This document shows positions 60,501-64,000 of a stretch of DNA of 64,000 bases, one piece after another. The stretch is from the NCBI RefSeq assembly GCF_964340395.1, contig NC_135562.1, positions 23,468,173 through 23,532,172 of the forward strand, in the 5' to 3' direction. The DNA is from Glandiceps talaboti (lineage: Eukaryota > Hemichordata > Enteropneusta > Spengelidae). The notes beneath the pieces are model-generated. The model searched no databases and had not been told where the DNA came from. It saw nothing but the letters and a program-made list of their open reading frames with translations. The number at the start of each line of letters is the position of its first letter. Position 1 is the stretch's first letter. Position numbers and translations under genes: made by a program.

Positions 60501-61161
60501 TAAACGGCACTCAAGTACACTTATTTTATATGACAATCGAGCATGTTGGCGGTAATCATGATCAGAACCTAACACTGGATGTATTTGCGCCGCGATACTA
60601 CGACATATGATCGGACTATCGGAACGCATATCATAGGACTGAGAGCTAGATCAGAACAGACCACAGTAAACAGTCGTCAACACGTAGCTCAGTAGCATGC
60701 GTTTGCGATATAATTATTGGCTCGGAATGTTTGGTGTGTTTTGACAAATACATGGCACAATGTATTGGAATATTTTTAGTCAAAAAGTTTGAACGGTAAC
60801 TTATGGAACGTGGAAAAAAAATTTAGTGTTGCGTACAACATAGCCGTGTGAATACTCAAGTCACGGGACATGCAAGTACATTTACAGTTTATAAATTATA
60901 TAAACGCACAGTATACAAACCTGTATTCAACTCATTTAGTATATTTCAACTAGGTATGGTAAACAGCACAGTTACTCTCGGTAATCCAATTCAACCCTTG
61001 TGTATTTCTTTTTGTCTTACGTCTTACCAGTATTTACCGAGAAAGATAGTGATTCTCAGCTTGGTCGTTAATTATTCAGGATTACGTTAGGATTACGTCG
61101 TTTGGGTGGAGAAGTGCATAATTGCATGCGTAATGAACCCGTGTGATAAACTTACTCCCCT

Positions 61162-61197
61162 TTAACTGAGGTTCCATAGAGTTTGACACTGTGTTAA
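61162..61197. repeat. Residual 32-bp unit right of the insertion
   Basis: ttaactgaggttccatagag then tttgacactgtgttaa: one unit of the 55.2-55.8-kb array, stranded 5.3 kb away by the insertion. It is followed by agcccaagg rather than another unit. Confidence 0.9.
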
Positions 61198-62930
61198 AGC
61201 CCAAGGTTCAACCAAGCTATGTGCCCACGCTACGGAAGTAGGTTTGCGCATGTGTAACGGAATACGTTTGTTTATCTGGGAGGAGCATTTGGTAAATCCG
61301 ACCCAGGTAGTTTATAAACATATTAGTGGTTGTTCACACATATTGGTTACATGTAGTTCTTGCCTAATCCAAAGAGTCCTGTGTTATATTTTCCAAGTGA
61401 CAGTGTTTCTGCTACGTTTTATTCCGGTGCATATGTACGGCCAGACACCCAGCCTTGGTGAAACACGTATTTCTATAAAGATATACATAAAAATTATAGC
61501 CAGAGAAAATTATATTTTGAGGGACCTGTTCCAACACCATCCAAACACTGTTACACAGTGACAATTGTATAATTGAAATTGTAAACTGATATTCTTGGGT
61601 ATGAACTAACTTATTTGTATCATTTGTACAAGGTACTAGATTACAGTTGCACATGTATACTAGCGTCGGCATTTGGTTGATCGTTACGTAAATTTGAAAA
61701 CACCCAAATCGTTAGATAGATGACAATTTTTTTTTTACAGATTACATGGAGGTCTCGTGTTCGGACAACATAATCGGGAAAAACTTAATTAATTTCACAA
61801 GTATCGCACGGACCAGAGCAGACTAAACTTTACACTTCCATACTTACTGTACATGAGGTAGCTAGCTACGTGCGATCTCGAGTTTGGTAGAAATGTCATT
61901 GATGTTGCAGTTATTTCCTTCCGTGTTCTAATTCTTTGAAAGTATGTTATGGCTGTTTTATGATTGATTAAACTTGTATTTCCAAACCCAATGTCTCATC
62001 TCAGCAAAGAGCCAATAAAATCACAAACATGTGCTTCTCCGAGTTATCCCGATGTGTATGAGTACCACCCCTGCTATTTCAAAACAAACGCTAAAATGCA
62101 TACGTCGTGATGGGGTGAGTATCAACTCTAGTTTGGTCTCCGCTTTGTCTCTGTATGTTTGACTACGATGTCAGTCGATGTCATTTACATGATGAGGGTT
62201 ATTGCCGGATAGTGCCAAAAATATGTGGAAACGATTTCTGGAAAGAATTTAATACGATTTCTCAACTCTCAAATTCGAATGAAACAAATAATTTCTGATG
62301 CCTCCATGATTGTACTTGTAGTCTAGTTAGTTCGCGTTACGTTCATCTCCACAACATGCACAGAGCTAGAGATCGTAGAGAACAGTCGACAGGTATAGGA
62401 ACTAGACTAGGCAGTGATGTATAATCTATGTGTACAACATAGACAGTTGTCCTTGAGATTTGAGGATCATTACAGAAATAAAATAGTTGCCAACGTTAGA
62501 TTTGTTTATGATTCATATCACTGTACCCGTCATCAACATTGCTTATCATCAGTATCAAATGTCGCACTAAATGTTTCAAAAATGTCTTGCTTCCCGACCA
62601 TCAGAAAATTTAACTGAAAGTATGGGAATTCTTGATCGAAACATATTCAGTCATAAAATCCTAAGGTTTCTGACAATTTCCAATATTTGTTAAAAGAAAG
62701 ACTGCAGTCCAAGAACATTTGGTTAGCTACATGTATTACATCTGATGCCGTATATGTGACATGCACGATCATTGTCCAGTTTGCACCACATGGTGTGCCT
62801 TGCCTCCTGTAAGTACATGTAACGTACGTCTAACTTGTCTGTCAGTGTCACATTTTGCTTCCACGCTTCAGTTTTCTCATATGTTTTAAGAATTTACATT
62901 TAATAAAACTACATGCTAACAATAGGTGTT
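61198..62930. other. Unique region without recognised gene
   Basis: ORFs up to 105 codons (61244-61561 plus, 61412-61672 minus, 62414-62617 plus) overlap on opposite strands or have no domain-like composition. No splice-bounded exon stood out. Confidence 0.4.
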
Positions 62931-62934
62931 CATT

Positions 62935-63415
62935 TGCTGAATGACTATCCACTTGCCTATCCAACCATGTTGCTATCTTTGCGATATACACTATCATTTG
63001 GCTGTTGCTATGGGCGTGGTCATGTTGTTAGATATATTTGCATACATTTTTGCATGTTTTTGTTCACTTGTGTATGAATTCCTGATATTATCTTTGCAAT
63101 ATACGTGATCATCTGGCTGTTGCTATGGGTGTGGTCTTGTTGCTAGGTATATTTGCATACATTTAAAAATGCTTATTCATTTGTCTCTCTATTCCTGTTG
63201 TTATCTTCGCAATATACGTGATTATTCGGCTATTGCTATGGGCGTGGTCTTGTTGCTAGGCAAATTTACATACTATTACATTTTTTGAATGTTTATTCAA
63301 TTGTCTATTAATCCCTGTTATCTTCGCAATATATGTGATCATTTGGCTGTTGCTATGGGCGTGGTCTTGTTGCTAGGCACATTTGCATACATTTTTTGAA
63401 TGTTTTTGAAAGGTA
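62935..63415 (+). repeat. 115-bp tandem repeat, four copies
   Basis: ggctgttgctatgggcgtgg-like landmarks fall at about 63000, 63115, 63228 and 63345. Units also share atatttgcatacattttt. Same family as 52.0-52.23 kb. Confidence 0.85.
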
Positions 63416-64000
63416 CTAGGTCATCTACCGTCTCCTGAATAACTGTCCCTTGCTTTTGAGCTGCTAGATTCATTGACTAAAATTAAACCTTATTAGGTAG
63501 AAGACATTACAAAAGACTATTATCAACTTTTTATCATTCATTTTTGAAAATTCACAATCTTTCACAACCCAGCTATCCCACAATCGCAATTAATATAGTA
63601 CAAGTACATACATTTACTAACAGTTATAAATTTTATTTGTCTCATTTCTCACTCAAAGGCCAGAATATAATATTAGTACATGATACAATTTACCGAGTGA
63701 CAGCATTACAGACACACGGTGTACACGTAACTTGACTAATGTTGTGCCTAGCATGATGATACACGTTACACCGTCCATGTGCACCACCACAGCACCGATT
63801 GTCCATAGAAAATACAGGTAAAGATTTACGACCCTGCTGCATACTGTCTCATATTTACAATTAATAAAACTACACAAACATTTATTCACGGTTACAAATT
63901 TATTTTCTTTCGAAAGCCGTAGGTTATTATATCACGTAATTCACCGATTTTTGGGGACAAGTGCTTTGTATAGAACATATCTGCAGAAGATTTATGAACC
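63416..64000. other. Unique region with a weak internal duplication
   Basis: Two diverged copies of a segment (acagttataaattttatttg near 63620 and cggttacaaatttattttct near 63886) followed by similar text. No gene is recognised at the window edge. Confidence 0.4.

Larger units (their letters stand above)
55841..61161. mobile_element. 5.3-kb TTAA-flanked segment inserted in the 32-bp array
   Basis: The left flank ends gtgTTAA and the right flank begins TTAActgagg. Intact units read gtgttaactgag, so one TTAA was duplicated. The segment ends are AGCGGAGT and the complement of AGGGGAGT, a short imperfect inverted repeat (7 of 8). The interior is largely unique, with no ORF over 100 codons that I recognise. 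It contains a hairpin MITE (57329-57527). No transposase is seen, so it is non-autonomous or a decayed piggyBac-like element. The alternative, two array fragments joined by rearrangement, does not explain the exact TTAA. Confidence 0.65.

Overview
Kind of DNA: this is animal (metazoan) genomic DNA, AT-rich, intron-rich and crowded with minisatellites and broken transposable elements. Several LINE fragments, TIR elements and dispersed repeats are of a kind common in marine invertebrates, but I cannot fix the phylum from the sequence. No bacterial-type operon, rRNA, convincing tRNA or CRISPR array is visible. || Host gene: the only host gene I can support is the 3' part of a plus-strand gene. 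It has a 53-bp exon (8518-8570), a 102-bp exon (11886-11987) with a YENV motif, and a terminal exon (34885-35133) encoding a C-terminal SAM domain that ends near GWRP. The splice phases agree throughout. The SAM domain ending in GWRP plus a GRB2-type YxN motif points to a GAREM-like (CABIT-SAM) adaptor of receptor tyrosine kinase/MAPK signalling. Its CABIT exons would lie upstream of the window. || Layout: 102-1136 is a 31-bp array and 1135-6703 a 36-bp satellite broken by a foldback/TIR insertion (3000-3546). A PIF/Harbinger-like element (6707-8446) sits in the last satellite unit with a TTA target-site duplication. Exon 1 follows. The 3.3-kb intron holds a 29-bp minisatellite that ends in a palindrome, and an ACAT microsatellite. 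After exon 2, the 22.9-kb intron holds: a 6.7-kb element with long terminal inverted repeats (12097-18776), which carries its own minisatellite, a possible terminal exon and a dead LINE; a 33-bp satellite (20930-24375); Harbinger and LINE fragments (25.3-28.1 kb); a second 33-bp satellite (28706-33006); and an antisense LINE endonuclease remnant. The SAM exon and a poly(A) signal come next. || Downstream: 35.4-38.2 kb holds dispersed repeats. A 50/44-bp array (38187-39282) and a 37-42-bp array (39717-42455) follow, then antisense LINE remnants, a 151-bp tandem family, and a CR1/L2-like LINE (about 45.9-51.84 kb). That LINE is split by a 2.4-kb foldback element with a TTAA duplication. A 32-bp array (55175-55840) is split by a 5.3-kb TTAA-flanked segment (55841-61161). 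A 115-bp repeat family closes the window. || Overall: about one third of the window is tandem repeat. Most arrays, although unrelated in sequence, have periods of 29-42 bp. Several mobile elements landed inside arrays or other elements, so insertion order and exact target-site duplications can be read directly. The most unusual items are the giant TIR element with its enclosed exon-like ORF, the two TTAA insertions, and a 37-bp perfect palindrome inserted with a 7-bp duplication.
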